From Archaeoglobales archaeon (GTDB lineage: Archaea > Halobacteriota > Archaeoglobi > Archaeoglobales > Archaeoglobaceae): DNA of 38,548 bases. A program made the translations under genes and the position numbers. Below the pieces are notes generated by a model that saw only the letters and a program-made list of their open reading frames with translations, was not told the DNA's origin and did not search any database. Numbering within the stretch: position 1 is the first letter of the stretch; each line of letters opens with the position of its first letter. Shown here piece by piece: positions 31,768 to 38,548 of the stretch. The stretch is taken from positions 1-38,548 of the forward strand of contig QMZC01000011.1 of NCBI GenBank assembly GCA_003662995.1, read 5' to 3'.

Positions 31768-33240
31768 ATGACGTCGAGATGGATATACCTACTCTGTGGG
31801 TTTTTGATAAACCTGATGTTGGGAGTGATTTACTCTTGGTCTGTGTTTATAGGGCCTCTAGAGAGCATCCTTGGATGGACTAGAGCTTTAACATCGGGAG
31901 CTTTTACACTTGTTGTAGCCTTCTTTGCAGTTGGAATGCTCCCCGCTGGTATGTTGCTGAGTAAGTGGGGACCAAAAAAGGTTGTGTGGCTTGGCGGCAT
32001 CCTTCTTGCGTTGGGATGGATTTTGACCAGTGCAGCAGGAATGTTTGCATCAGACGGTTTCTTTGCTGACCCAACAAGCAAGAAGTTCCTGAACAGGGAG
32101 CTTGAATTCGACAGCATTACAATCCCGAACAAGTTCAAGACACCATTGGAGATTACAGTTAATGGTGAAAAAGTTACAATACCTCCTGGAGAAAGTAAAA
32201 CTTTCACAAATGCGAAGATTTTAGTTGATAGCAAACCCGTATTGGAGTCTTTAGTTTACGGTAGAGGTTCAGGATTCAACATGAATTCGCTGTACTGGCT
32301 CTACTTTGCATACGGAATTATTGGTGGCATTGGAATTGGATTTGCTTACAACGTGCCAGTTCCAATTGCCAGACGTTGGTTCCCTGACAAGTCTGGTTTG
32401 GCTGTTGGTTTAGCAGTCATGGGTTTCGGTATGGGTGCATTGTTCTTGGCTCCAGTAGCAGTTAGCCTAATATTCACAGCAGGATGGTCTAACGCTTTCT
32501 TATACATGGGTATACTGTTCCTCATCGTCGTTTGTGGTGCTGGCGCAGTCCTTAGATTCCCACCAGATGACTGGAAGCCGGAAGGTTGGGAGCCACCAGC
32601 TCCAACTACCGATGCAAAGATTCACGTTGCCCACAAGGATTATGAGTGGAGAGAGATGATAAAAACAAAGCAATTCTGGATGCTATGGCTGTGGTATTGG
32701 TTTATGGCTGCTGCCGGATTGTTAACAATCGGGCACATCAAAGTTGTTGCTAAGGAGTACGGTGCAGACTTGCCGATGATGGGGACAACTGCAGGAGTTA
32801 TAGCTGTTGGTATGCTATCACTGTTCAACGGATTTGGAAGGCCCGGATTCGGAGCATTGTCTGATAAAATAGGAAGAAGGACAGCTCTGATCATTGACGC
32901 GGGATTGATGACCATAATGATGTATATATTCCTTGGAATCGTTGCAGCAATGGGTGTTGCAGGAATATTCCTGTCGGTCATCTTGGTTGGTCTTGCTTAC
33001 GGAGGTGTTCTGGCGTTAATGCCAACTTATAACGCAGACTTCTTTGGAGCGAAAAATCTTGGATTTAACTACGCCGTCCACTTTACAGCATGGGGTGCTG
33101 CAGGATTAATAGGTCCTCAGCTTGCAGGTTTCATTAGAGATGCTACTGGAAGCTACGAGGCAGCTTATGCAGCATCGGGTACAATGTGTCTAATAGCAGT
33201 TATAATTTCGTTCCTATTGAAGCCACCAAAAGCTGAATAA
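31768..33240 (+). CDS. OFA-family (oxalate/formate antiporter-like) MFS carrier with an extra outer loop
   Basis: The 490-residue carrier has twelve predicted helices. N-terminal L-M-L-G-V-I-Y-S-W-S-V-F and G-I-G-I-G-F-A-Y-N-V-P-V are typical of the OFA family, which moves monocarboxylates such as oxalate, formate, pyruvate or acetate. R-R-W-F-P-D-K-S-G-L-A-V-G and F-N-G-F-G-R-P-G-F-G-A-L-S-D-K-I-G-R-R are MFS loop motifs. Between helices 3 and 4, residues about 94-173 form an unusual beta-rich loop (T-P-L-E-I-T-V-N-G-E-K-V) expected outside the cell. It is divergent from the SatP-type gene, suggesting joint control of organic-acid transport. The T-rich stretch after the stop is a likely terminator. 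Confidence 0.87.
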   Translation: MTSRWIYLLCGFLINLMLGVIYSWSVFIGPLESILGWTRALTSGAFTLVVAFFAVGMLPAGMLLSKWGPKKVVWLGGILLALGWILTSAAGMFASDGFFADPTSKKFLNRELEFDSITIPNKFKTPLEITVNGEKVTIPPGESKTFTNAKILVDSKPVLESLVYGRGSGFNMNSLYWLYFAYGIIGGIGIGFAYNVPVPIARRWFPDKSGLAVGLAVMGFGMGALFLAPVAVSLIFTAGWSNAFLYMGILFLIVVCGAGAVLRFPPDDWKPEGWEPPAPTTDAKIHVAHKDYEWREMIKTKQFWMLWLWYWFMAAAGLLTIGHIKVVAKEYGADLPMMGTTAGVIAVGMLSLFNGFGRPGFGALSDKIGRRTALIIDAGLMTIMMYIFLGIVAAMGVAGIFLSVILVGLAYGGVLALMPTYNADFFGAKNLGFNYAVHFTAWGAAGLIGPQLAGFIRDATGSYEAAYAASGTMCLIAVIISFLLKPPKAE

Positions 33241-33262
33241 TTTATTTTTTATTTTTTTCTCT
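33241..33262 (+). terminator. T-rich terminator after the OFA-type carrier
   Basis: An almost pure T run begins directly after the stop codon and lies between two convergent genes. Confidence 0.5.
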
Positions 33263-33283
33263 CTACACATCTCTACACTTTTG

Positions 33284-34096
33284 TTATACTATTCCAATTT
33301 CCCCAGCATTCTTGTAAAACAGTTTTTCATACGTCTCCTCTTTTAGGTTTAGAGCTTTTAATTCCTCAATAATTCTTCTGTAGTTCATCAATGGATAGTC
33401 TGTGCCGAATAGAACCTTGTCTTGCAGAAGGCTGTTCATCTGCTTAATTACGACTTCTGGTATGTATTTGGGACTCCAGCCAGCAATGTTGAAGTAAACG
33501 TTTTCGTTTCTCCTTACAACAGCCAAAGCCTCCTCATACCAAGGATAGCCGAAATGGGCAATTATTATCTTTAACTCGGGGAAATCCACTGCAACATCGT
33601 CAAAATAGATAGGCTTGCAGTATTTTATTTTCGTTCCTTTGTGGAATTGGGTGCCTGAATGAAAGAGCAAAATTAAATCGTGTTCCAAAGCCTTTTCGTA
33701 AATGGGGTACATCTTCTCATCGTTCGGATTTAACATGTGCAAGTGGGGCATGAACTTAAGTCCTTTAAACCCCATGTCAACAGCCTTTTCTATTTCTTTC
33801 AAAGCGATAACGCCCTTGTGTGGATCGATGCCTGCAAAACCTATTAACCTTCCATCACTCTTCTCAACAACATCAGCAACGATCTCGTTTGGTATGTAGT
33901 AGTTAAATGTTGTTTGGGCATCAACGGCAACAACTACTGCTTTGTCCACATTACATTCATCCATGTCCTGCAGCATTTCATCCAATCCATAATCAAACTT
34001 TTTTCCAAAAACTCTCTCGTATTCTCGAACCATCTCTCGTGGCAATTTTTCAACAACTTCCCTAACCCAAATTTGAGCGTGTGTATCGATTATCAT
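33284..34096 (-). CDS. Amidohydrolase-2 family metal-dependent hydrolase with altered first metal motif
   Basis: The TIM-barrel protein of about 270 residues resembles the ACMSD-like amidohydrolase-2 family: G-F-A-G-I-D-P-H-K-G near 96, G-L-K-F-M-P-H-L-H near 117, L-L-F-H-S-G near 150, I-I-I-A-H-F-G-Y-P near 182 and L-F-G-T-D-Y-P near 238. The first motif, normally H-x-H, reads D-T-H-A-Q, so one metal ligand is replaced by glutamine. The frame runs on upstream to 34183, but M-I-I-D-T-H is the family's usual start. Reactions in the family include decarboxylation of aromatic acids and lactone hydrolysis; which applies is unknown. It converges on the OFA-type gene and is divergent from a small membrane protein. 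Confidence 0.78.
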   Translation of the reverse strand: MIIDTHAQIWVREVVEKLPREMVREYERVFGKKFDYGLDEMLQDMDECNVDKAVVVAVDAQTTFNYYIPNEIVADVVEKSDGRLIGFAGIDPHKGVIALKEIEKAVDMGFKGLKFMPHLHMLNPNDEKMYPIYEKALEHDLILLFHSGTQFHKGTKIKYCKPIYFDDVAVDFPELKIIIAHFGYPWYEEALAVVRRNENVYFNIAGWSPKYIPEVVIKQMNSLLQDKVLFGTDYPLMNYRRIIEELKALNLKEETYEKLFYKNAGEIGIV

Positions 34097-34188
34097 ACTG
34101 CAATTTAATGGCCTCTCCAAAAATCCTTTTTGATTTTTGTAATTGTAAGGTTTGCCAAAATTTATTTTGTGTGATGCTAACATCGATT

Positions 34189-34380
34189 ATGGAAGATCGC
34201 ATTCCAATAATTAAAGGCTTAGTTATTTTCCATGCGGGAGTATTGTTGTTCGTTATTGGCTCCCTTTTCGGTTTACTCGCATTGCCACCCCCAGAGGATT
34301 TAATTGTGATCTTATTTTCGCTTGTGATAGGAGTTTTTCTGATGCGAAAGGGTTATAGAATTGCCAAAGGTGAGAGGTAG
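34189..34380 (+). CDS. Small two-helix membrane protein of unknown function
   Basis: The 63-residue protein has a charged N-terminus (M-E-D-R-I-P-I-I-K), a hydrophobic helix (about 11-30), a P-P-P-E-D turn and a second hydrophobic helix (about 36-52), ending in a basic tail (R-K-G-Y-R-I-A-K-G-E-R). The pattern is convincing for a helical hairpin in the membrane with both ends inside. The same frame stays open upstream to 34081, but that part overlaps the start of the divergent amidohydrolase and is not membrane-like; ATG at 34174 is an alternative. I do not recognise the family. Confidence 0.5.
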   Translation: MEDRIPIIKGLVIFHAGVLLFVIGSLFGLLALPPPEDLIVILFSLVIGVFLMRKGYRIAKGER

Positions 34381-34665
34381 TTTAGTCACCTGTAAGAATT
34401 ATTTAGGTTGGAGAATTGTGGGTTAAAATGCCACTGTATGTGAAGATGATACTAACTAATTGCAATTTGGATAATTTAGTTCTTCCCACTTCTCTATGAT
34501 TATTGTAGTTATAATTTTTTTTCTTCCGAAAAATTAAAATCATGCAAAAAAATATGTAATTATGGATTACGAACTCATGAAGAATGCGAATACAGATTTT
34601 ATAATTTCACTGAAAGTTAACATTTTAGTTTTTCTAATTTTGAGATATAAATGTAAGGTGGCTCT
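34381..34665. promoter_or_regulatory. AT-rich promoter gap before the UDP-sugar operon
   Basis: The 285-base gap is strongly AT-rich and I see no gene in it. Near its end, GAGATATAAATG (about 34642-34653) is a possible TATA element and AAGGTGG (about 34655-34661) is a good ribosome site for the ATG at 34666. The position marks the left edge of a polysaccharide or glycan gene set. Confidence 0.4.
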
Positions 34666-35613
34666 ATGATTAAAATTGGTGTAATAGGAGTAGGAACTAT
34701 GGGAGAAAATCATGCCAGAATCAACAGTGAAATTAAAAATGTTAAACTAATTGGCGTTTCCGACGTTAATGAAAAAGTAGCAAAAGAAGTTGCGTCAAGA
34801 TACAACACCGATTATTTCATGGACCACCTTGAACTGCTCGAAAAAATTGATGCCGTCACCATTGCAACACCTACAACGATGCACGCTGATGTAGCGATTG
34901 CAGCAGCGGAATACGGAGTACACATGCTAGTAGAGAAGCCCATTTCCAATTCTCTATTCTATGCTGATAAAATGATAAAAGCCGCAAGTGAGAATGGTGT
35001 CAAACTGATGGTAGGCCATATCGAGAGATTTAATCCAGCTGTTTTAAAGCTCAAAGAATTAGTCAATAACGAGGAATTAGGTGAAATAATAACAATTTCA
35101 GCAAAGAGAGTTGGACCGTATCATCCAAGAATAAGGGATGTTGGAATAATAATCGACCTAGCTGTGCATGATATTGATGTCATGTCTTACGTTTACGGCA
35201 ATAAGATCGAGGAAGTTTACGCCATAGCTGGTAATCATTTTCATACAAAAGAAGATTACGCTTCAATCTTACTCAAGTTTGAGAAAAATAGGTCTGGAAT
35301 GATAGAGACGAATTGGTTGACGCCAAAAAAACTCAGAACACTTACGGTAGTTGGAAGTGGAGGAGTAGCCGAAGTGAATTACATCGAACAATCACTTGAG
35401 GTTATGAAGGGTGAAAAAGTTGAACTAATTGAGGTTAGGAAAAAAGAACCGCTCAGAAATGAAATTGAGCAATTTGTTAGTAGCATCATTGAGAACAAAA
35501 AGCCCAGACCATCTGGAGATGATGGAAAACTCAATCTTTGTGTAGCTATAGCAGCGATAAACAGCTATACAATGGGTAGACCATTCAAATTGAGAGATGT
35601 AGAAGCATGTTAG
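34666..35613 (+). CDS. Gfo/Idh/MocA oxidoreductase, UDP-GlcNAc(A) 3-dehydrogenase-like (WbpB/WlbA type)
   Basis: The 315-residue NAD(P)-binding protein has G-V-G-T-M-G-E-N-H-A near the start, A-T-P-T-T-M-H-A-D near 71, V-E-K-P-I-S near 91, and the substrate-side R-D-V-G-I-I-I-D-L-A-V-H-D-I-D near 163. WlbA/WbpB enzymes oxidise C3 of UDP-N-acetylglucosaminuronate to the 3-keto sugar, which the next gene's aminotransferase would aminate. Specific assignment rests on the order of the four genes, since the superfamily is broad. First gene of the operon. Confidence 0.83.
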   Translation: MIKIGVIGVGTMGENHARINSEIKNVKLIGVSDVNEKVAKEVASRYNTDYFMDHLELLEKIDAVTIATPTTMHADVAIAAAEYGVHMLVEKPISNSLFYADKMIKAASENGVKLMVGHIERFNPAVLKLKELVNNEELGEIITISAKRVGPYHPRIRDVGIIIDLAVHDIDVMSYVYGNKIEEVYAIAGNHFHTKEDYASILLKFEKNRSGMIETNWLTPKKLRTLTVVGSGGVAEVNYIEQSLEVMKGEKVELIEVRKKEPLRNEIEQFVSSIIENKKPRPSGDDGKLNLCVAIAAINSYTMGRPFKLRDVEAC

Positions 35614-35665
35614 TAAGACGAGAAGCTTGGATTAATAAAACAAGCGGAAGTAAGGAGTCATTAAA

Positions 35666-36757
35666 ATGAACATTCCTATAGCTAAGCCTACGGTGGAGGA
35701 TGGGGAGATCAAAGGCATTATAGAAGTCCTAAAAAGTGGTATGCTTGCTCAGGGAAAAGTGGTTGAAGAATTCGAAAGAAGTTTTGCGAAGTATGTGGGA
35801 GTAGACCATGCAATTGCCGTTTGTAATGGAACAGTTGCATTGGATTTAGCGTTAAAGGCTTTAAAGATTAAAGAAGGAGATGAAGTTATCACCACCTCCT
35901 TTACATTTATTGCTACTTCCAATTCAATACTTTACCAAGGAGCAAAGCCGATTTTTATTGATATAGATGGAAAAACTTACAACATAAACCCAGATGAAAT
36001 CGTAGATAGGATAACTCCAAAAACAAAAGCTATTATGGGTGTACATTTATATGGACACCCATTCGATGTTAAGCCTTTGATGGATATTTGCGAAGACCAT
36101 AAATTGGTATTGATCGAGGATGCTGCCCAAGCACATGGCGCAGAGTGCGAAAGCAAAAAGGTTGGTGGCTTTGGAATTGGTTGCTTTTCCTTTTATCCAA
36201 CAAAGAACATGACTACTGGAGAGGGGGGCATGATTACAACAGATGATGCAAACTTTGCTGAGAAGATTAGGTTGTTGAGGAATCATGGTGATACTGGCAA
36301 ATACAATCATACTATGCTTGGATACAACTACAGAATGACCAACATTCAGGCAGCGATTGGAATGGAACAACTGAAAAAGCTGGATGAATTAAACAAAAAA
36401 AGAAGGGAGAATGCTAAGTATTTATCCAGTAACATCAAGGTTGATGGGCTTGTTAAGCCTTTTGAAAAAAGAAGCGTAAAACACGTTTATCATCAGTATG
36501 TGATCAGAGTTGAAGAGGAATTTCCGATGTATAGGGATGAATTTATGCAATATTTAACAGACGAAGGTGTTGGATGCGCAATCCACTATCCAAAGCCAAT
36601 ATACAAACAGCAACTTTACGTAGAGTTGAAGTGCCAAGCGTCATGTCCAGTAGCAGAAGAAGTTTCAAAAAAGGTGTTGAGTATCCCTGTGCATCCGGGA
36701 TTAACCAAAGACGAATTGAAATTCATCGTCAAAACTGTTAATGATGTGGTATCATGA
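35666..36757 (+). CDS. DegT/DnrJ/EryC1 sugar aminotransferase (WbpE/WlbC type)
   Basis: The 363-residue PLP enzyme begins I-P-I-A-K-P-T-V and has the family's C-N-G-T-V-A-L-D-L-A near 54, T-T-S-F-T-F-I-A-T-S near 76, E-D-A-A-Q-A-H-G-A near 152 and the Schiff-base lysine K180 in Y-P-T-K-N-M-T-T-G-E-G-G. It would transfer the amino group of glutamate to the 3-keto sugar nucleotide made by the previous enzyme. The P-V-H-P-G-L-T segment near the end is typical. It is 52 bases after the oxidoreductase and overlaps the acetyltransferase start as ATGA, so the genes are co-translated. Other 3- or 4-amino sugars are possible products. Confidence 0.9.
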   Translation: MNIPIAKPTVEDGEIKGIIEVLKSGMLAQGKVVEEFERSFAKYVGVDHAIAVCNGTVALDLALKALKIKEGDEVITTSFTFIATSNSILYQGAKPIFIDIDGKTYNINPDEIVDRITPKTKAIMGVHLYGHPFDVKPLMDICEDHKLVLIEDAAQAHGAECESKKVGGFGIGCFSFYPTKNMTTGEGGMITTDDANFAEKIRLLRNHGDTGKYNHTMLGYNYRMTNIQAAIGMEQLKKLDELNKKRRENAKYLSSNIKVDGLVKPFEKRSVKHVYHQYVIRVEEEFPMYRDEFMQYLTDEGVGCAIHYPKPIYKQQLYVELKCQASCPVAEEVSKKVLSIPVHPGLTKDELKFIVKTVNDVVS

Positions 36758-37296
36758 ACTATTACAAACACCCAACTGCCGTTATTGATAGTAATGAAAT
36801 CGGAGAAAATACAAGAATTTGGCATTTTGTTCATGTGAGAAACGGTGCAAATATAGGAAAAAACTGCAATATTGGAAAGAGTGTTTACATAGATAAAGAT
36901 GTTATAATAGGAAACAACGTTAAGGTCCAAAATTTTGCTACAATTTATAATGGTGTTGTAATTGAGGATGATGTTTTTATTGGTCCGTCAGTAACATTCA
37001 CAAACGATTTGTATCCCCGCTCCTTTGTTTGGGGAGAGGAAATAATAGTTCCTACTTTGGTTAAAAGGGGAGCGAGTATAGGTGCAAATTCAACGTTGAT
37101 ATGCGGGATAGTTATAGGCGAATATGCAATGGTTGGGGCTGGAAGCGTTGTTACCAAAGACGTCCCGCCACACGGACTCGTTTATGGAAATCCCGCCAAA
37201 CTTATGGGTTTTGTTTGTTACTGTGGCAGAAAAATTGAAAAACGTGATGGGTATTACTGCAAAAATTGTGGTAAAGAAGTAGAAGTGAAACTATGA
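36754..37296 (+). CDS. Left-handed beta-helix sugar N-acetyltransferase with C-terminal zinc ribbon (WbpD/WlbB type)
   Basis: The 180-residue protein is built of hexapeptide repeats (G-E-N-T-R-I-W, G-A-N-I-G-K-N-C-N-I-G, V-I-I-G-N-N-V) with F-T-N-D-L-Y-P-R and V-K-R-G-A-S-I-G-A-N-S-T characteristic of UDP-3-amino-sugar acetyltransferases. Acetyl-CoA is the donor and the 3-amino group the acceptor. After the usual G-N-P-A-K ending, about 25 residues carry C-x-C and C-x-x-C (F-V-C-Y-C-G-R, Y-Y-C-K-N-C-G), a zinc-ribbon tail. It overlaps both neighbours by ATGA, which binds it firmly into the operon. Confidence 0.88.
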   Translation: MNYYKHPTAVIDSNEIGENTRIWHFVHVRNGANIGKNCNIGKSVYIDKDVIIGNNVKVQNFATIYNGVVIEDDVFIGPSVTFTNDLYPRSFVWGEEIIVPTLVKRGASIGANSTLICGIVIGEYAMVGAGSVVTKDVPPHGLVYGNPAKLMGFVCYCGRKIEKRDGYYCKNCGKEVEVKL

Positions 37297-38459
37297 AAAT
37301 CTGCGTCATAGGCTTAGGCAAAGCGGGCTTGCCATTAGCATCGGTTATTGCAGACAGCGGATTTGATGTTGTTGGTGTGGATGTTGATAAAAACAAATGT
37401 GAAATGATAAACAAAGGAATAAATCCAATTCCCGAAGAATTGGGGCTGGATGAACTAATAAGCAAACATGGTGGTAAAAAACTAAAAGCTACTTGGGATT
37501 ATAACAAAGCTAAAGATTGCTCCGTATTTATAGTAATCGTCCCACTGTACATCGATGAAAACCACATTCCAGACTTTAGTATCCTTGAATCTGCTTGTAG
37601 AAGTTTGGGCAAGATTATCAAAAAAGGAGATTTGGTTGTTGTTGAGACTACCTTACCACCGCTAACAACAGAAACCTTAATCAAAAACTGGATTGAAGAG
37701 AAGAGTAATCTAAATGGAGACTTTTACCTTGCATATTCGCCAGAGAGGATTATGACTGGGTATAGTATTTCAAGGCTTAAAGAGTTTCCAAAGGTTATTG
37801 GTGGTGTAGACAAAGAGGGTGGGCAAAGAGCTTATGAAATCTACAAAAATTTTATAGGAGAGCTGAGTCTTGTAAGCAATGCAAGAACTGCGGAGTTTAT
37901 AAAAGTAATAGAGGGGTGTTACAGAGACGTAAACGTGGCATTAGCCAATGAACTCCACAAAATAGCGAATGAGATTGGAGTTGATTTTTATAAAGCAAGA
38001 GGTTATGCAAATCACGAATACTGCCACATCCATTTGCCATCTACCGGAGTCGGGGGGCATTGCATTCCTGTTTATCCTTGGTTTTTGATTAACGAGATGG
38101 AAAAGAGGGGGAAGTTTGATTATACAAGATTGTTGAGAATTGCAAGAGAGTTAAACGATGGGATGGTTGAGTATTGGGCTGAGAAGATAGTTAAAAAATG
38201 TTTGGAGTATAATAAACCTTTAAACGAGATTAAAATATGCATTAAGGGTATAACATTTAGGAGAGGTGTTAAAGAATTGTACCACAGCAGAAACTTGGCA
38301 TTAGCTAAATTTTTAGCTGAAAAAGGTCTTAATGTTTACGTTTACGATGAAATGTTTACTAAAGAGGAAATTGAAAAATTGGGATTAAAATGGATAGAAT
38401 CTAAGGATGCGGATTTAATCTTCGATTGTTTTTCGCTAAGGTTGATAGTGGTATCCTGA
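37293..38459 (+). CDS. UDP-N-acetyl sugar 6-dehydrogenase (WbpA/WecC type)
   Basis: The 388-residue enzyme oxidises C6 of UDP-GlcNAc or UDP-ManNAc to the uronate with two NAD. It has G-L-G-K-A-G-L-P-L-A at the N-terminus, V-P-L-Y-I-D near 87, E-T-T-L-P-P near 116, Y-S-P-E-R-I near 149, T-A-E-F-I-K-V-I-E-G-C-Y-R-D-V near 205, and the catalytic cysteine C257 in G-V-G-G-H-C-I-P. The C-terminal NAD-capping domain is somewhat short (ends D-C-F-S-L-R-L-I-V-V-S), which I read as normal variation. The K-A-G-L and V-P-L-Y variants distinguish it from UDP-glucose dehydrogenases. It completes the set needed for UDP-GlcNAc3NAcA. Confidence 0.9.
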   Translation: MKICVIGLGKAGLPLASVIADSGFDVVGVDVDKNKCEMINKGINPIPEELGLDELISKHGGKKLKATWDYNKAKDCSVFIVIVPLYIDENHIPDFSILESACRSLGKIIKKGDLVVVETTLPPLTTETLIKNWIEEKSNLNGDFYLAYSPERIMTGYSISRLKEFPKVIGGVDKEGGQRAYEIYKNFIGELSLVSNARTAEFIKVIEGCYRDVNVALANELHKIANEIGVDFYKARGYANHEYCHIHLPSTGVGGHCIPVYPWFLINEMEKRGKFDYTRLLRIARELNDGMVEYWAEKIVKKCLEYNKPLNEIKICIKGITFRRGVKELYHSRNLALAKFLAEKGLNVYVYDEMFTKEEIEKLGLKWIESKDADLIFDCFSLRLIVVS

Positions 38460-38465
38460 ACTAAT

Positions 38466-38548
38466 TTAATCAACCTCCCATTCGTTTGAGGATGACTTAT
38501 CCTTACCAAGATGTTTTACTCCCTTCTTTACAAGAAATTCCTTAAATG
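38466..38548 (-). CDS. C-terminal fragment of a minus-strand gene running off the window
   Basis: The minus strand is open from the window edge to a TAA at 38466-38468 and reads F-K-E-F-L-V-K-K-G-V-K-H-L-G-K-D-K and a short acidic tail (E-W-E-V-D). The charged composition looks like a genuine protein end, convergent with the dehydrogenase only 6 bases away. Too short to assign. Confidence 0.45.
   Translation of the reverse strand, partial: FKEFLVKKGVKHLGKDKSSSNEWEVD

Noticed and set aside
38400-38459. Possible truncation of the UDP-sugar dehydrogenase at its C-terminus.
   Set aside because: The C-terminal domain keeps its usual elements, and the bases after the stop read better as the tail of a convergent gene than as a lost extension.
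1-38548. Search by eye for tRNA and rRNA genes, CRISPR repeats, transposase or integrase genes and their terminal repeats.
   Set aside because: None recognised. A tRNAscan and a repeat-finder run would be needed to exclude them fully.

Overview
The window is AT-rich archaeal DNA. Side-by-side GGGP synthase and DGGGP synthase (the two ether-lipid steps), TATA-box promoters placed so that many genes look leaderless, archaeal type IV pilin-like N-termini, two DUF128 (NrpR-type) regulators and an archaeal methionyl-tRNA synthetase all point to a euryarchaeon. The GGGP synthase resembles the Archaeoglobus fulgidus enzyme as I remember it, and two phenylacetate-CoA ligases fit an anaerobic aromatic or organic-acid user, so Archaeoglobales (Archaeoglobus/Ferroglobus/Geoglobus) is my best inference. 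I could not run a database search.

Layout. 1-5.4 kb: a tightly overlapping plus-strand operon of pilin-like surface proteins, including a 970-residue protein with PKD-like and von Willebrand A domains. 5.5-7.5 kb: three minus-strand regulators (ModE-like; a ribbon-helix-helix protein that I read as fused to a PurM/AIR-synthase-like domain; DtxR with FeoA). 7.5-14.2 kb: housekeeping and membrane genes (TrmJ-like methyltransferase, AI-2E family permease, GGGPS-DGGGPS-DUF2148 operon, EPSP synthase, a frameshifted membrane gene, a multi-pass membrane protein). 14.4-20.8 kb: a HemL-like class III aminotransferase, a DUF128 regulator and a complete TAXI-type TRAP transporter (binding lipoprotein, DUF1850 protein, fused permease). 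20.8-23.4 kb: a stand-alone primase-polymerase and a stand-alone LigD-type 3'-phosphoesterase on the minus strand, enclosing a BioD/DRTGG protein. 23.5-27.7 kb: two phenylacetate-CoA ligases, a tandem ACT protein and a convergent second DUF128 regulator. 27.8-34.4 kb: metG, a metallo-beta-lactamase-fold hydrolase, divergent SatP and OFA-type organic-acid transporters, an amidohydrolase and a small membrane protein. 34.7-38.5 kb: a four-gene UDP-sugar operon (oxidoreductase, aminotransferase, acetyltransferase, dehydrogenase) matching the route to UDP-GlcNAc3NAcA or its epimer.

How the genes may work together. The block from 14.4 to 27.7 kb reads as uptake and CoA activation of an organic or aromatic acid, or an amino-acid-derived compound, with two paralogous DUF128 regulators and an ACT protein as likely sensors. 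SatP and OFA add acetate/monocarboxylate transport. The UDP-sugar operon could supply the N-glycan for the heavily sequon-rich pilin-like proteins at the left end. No tRNA, rRNA, CRISPR array, insertion sequence or integrase was recognised by eye.
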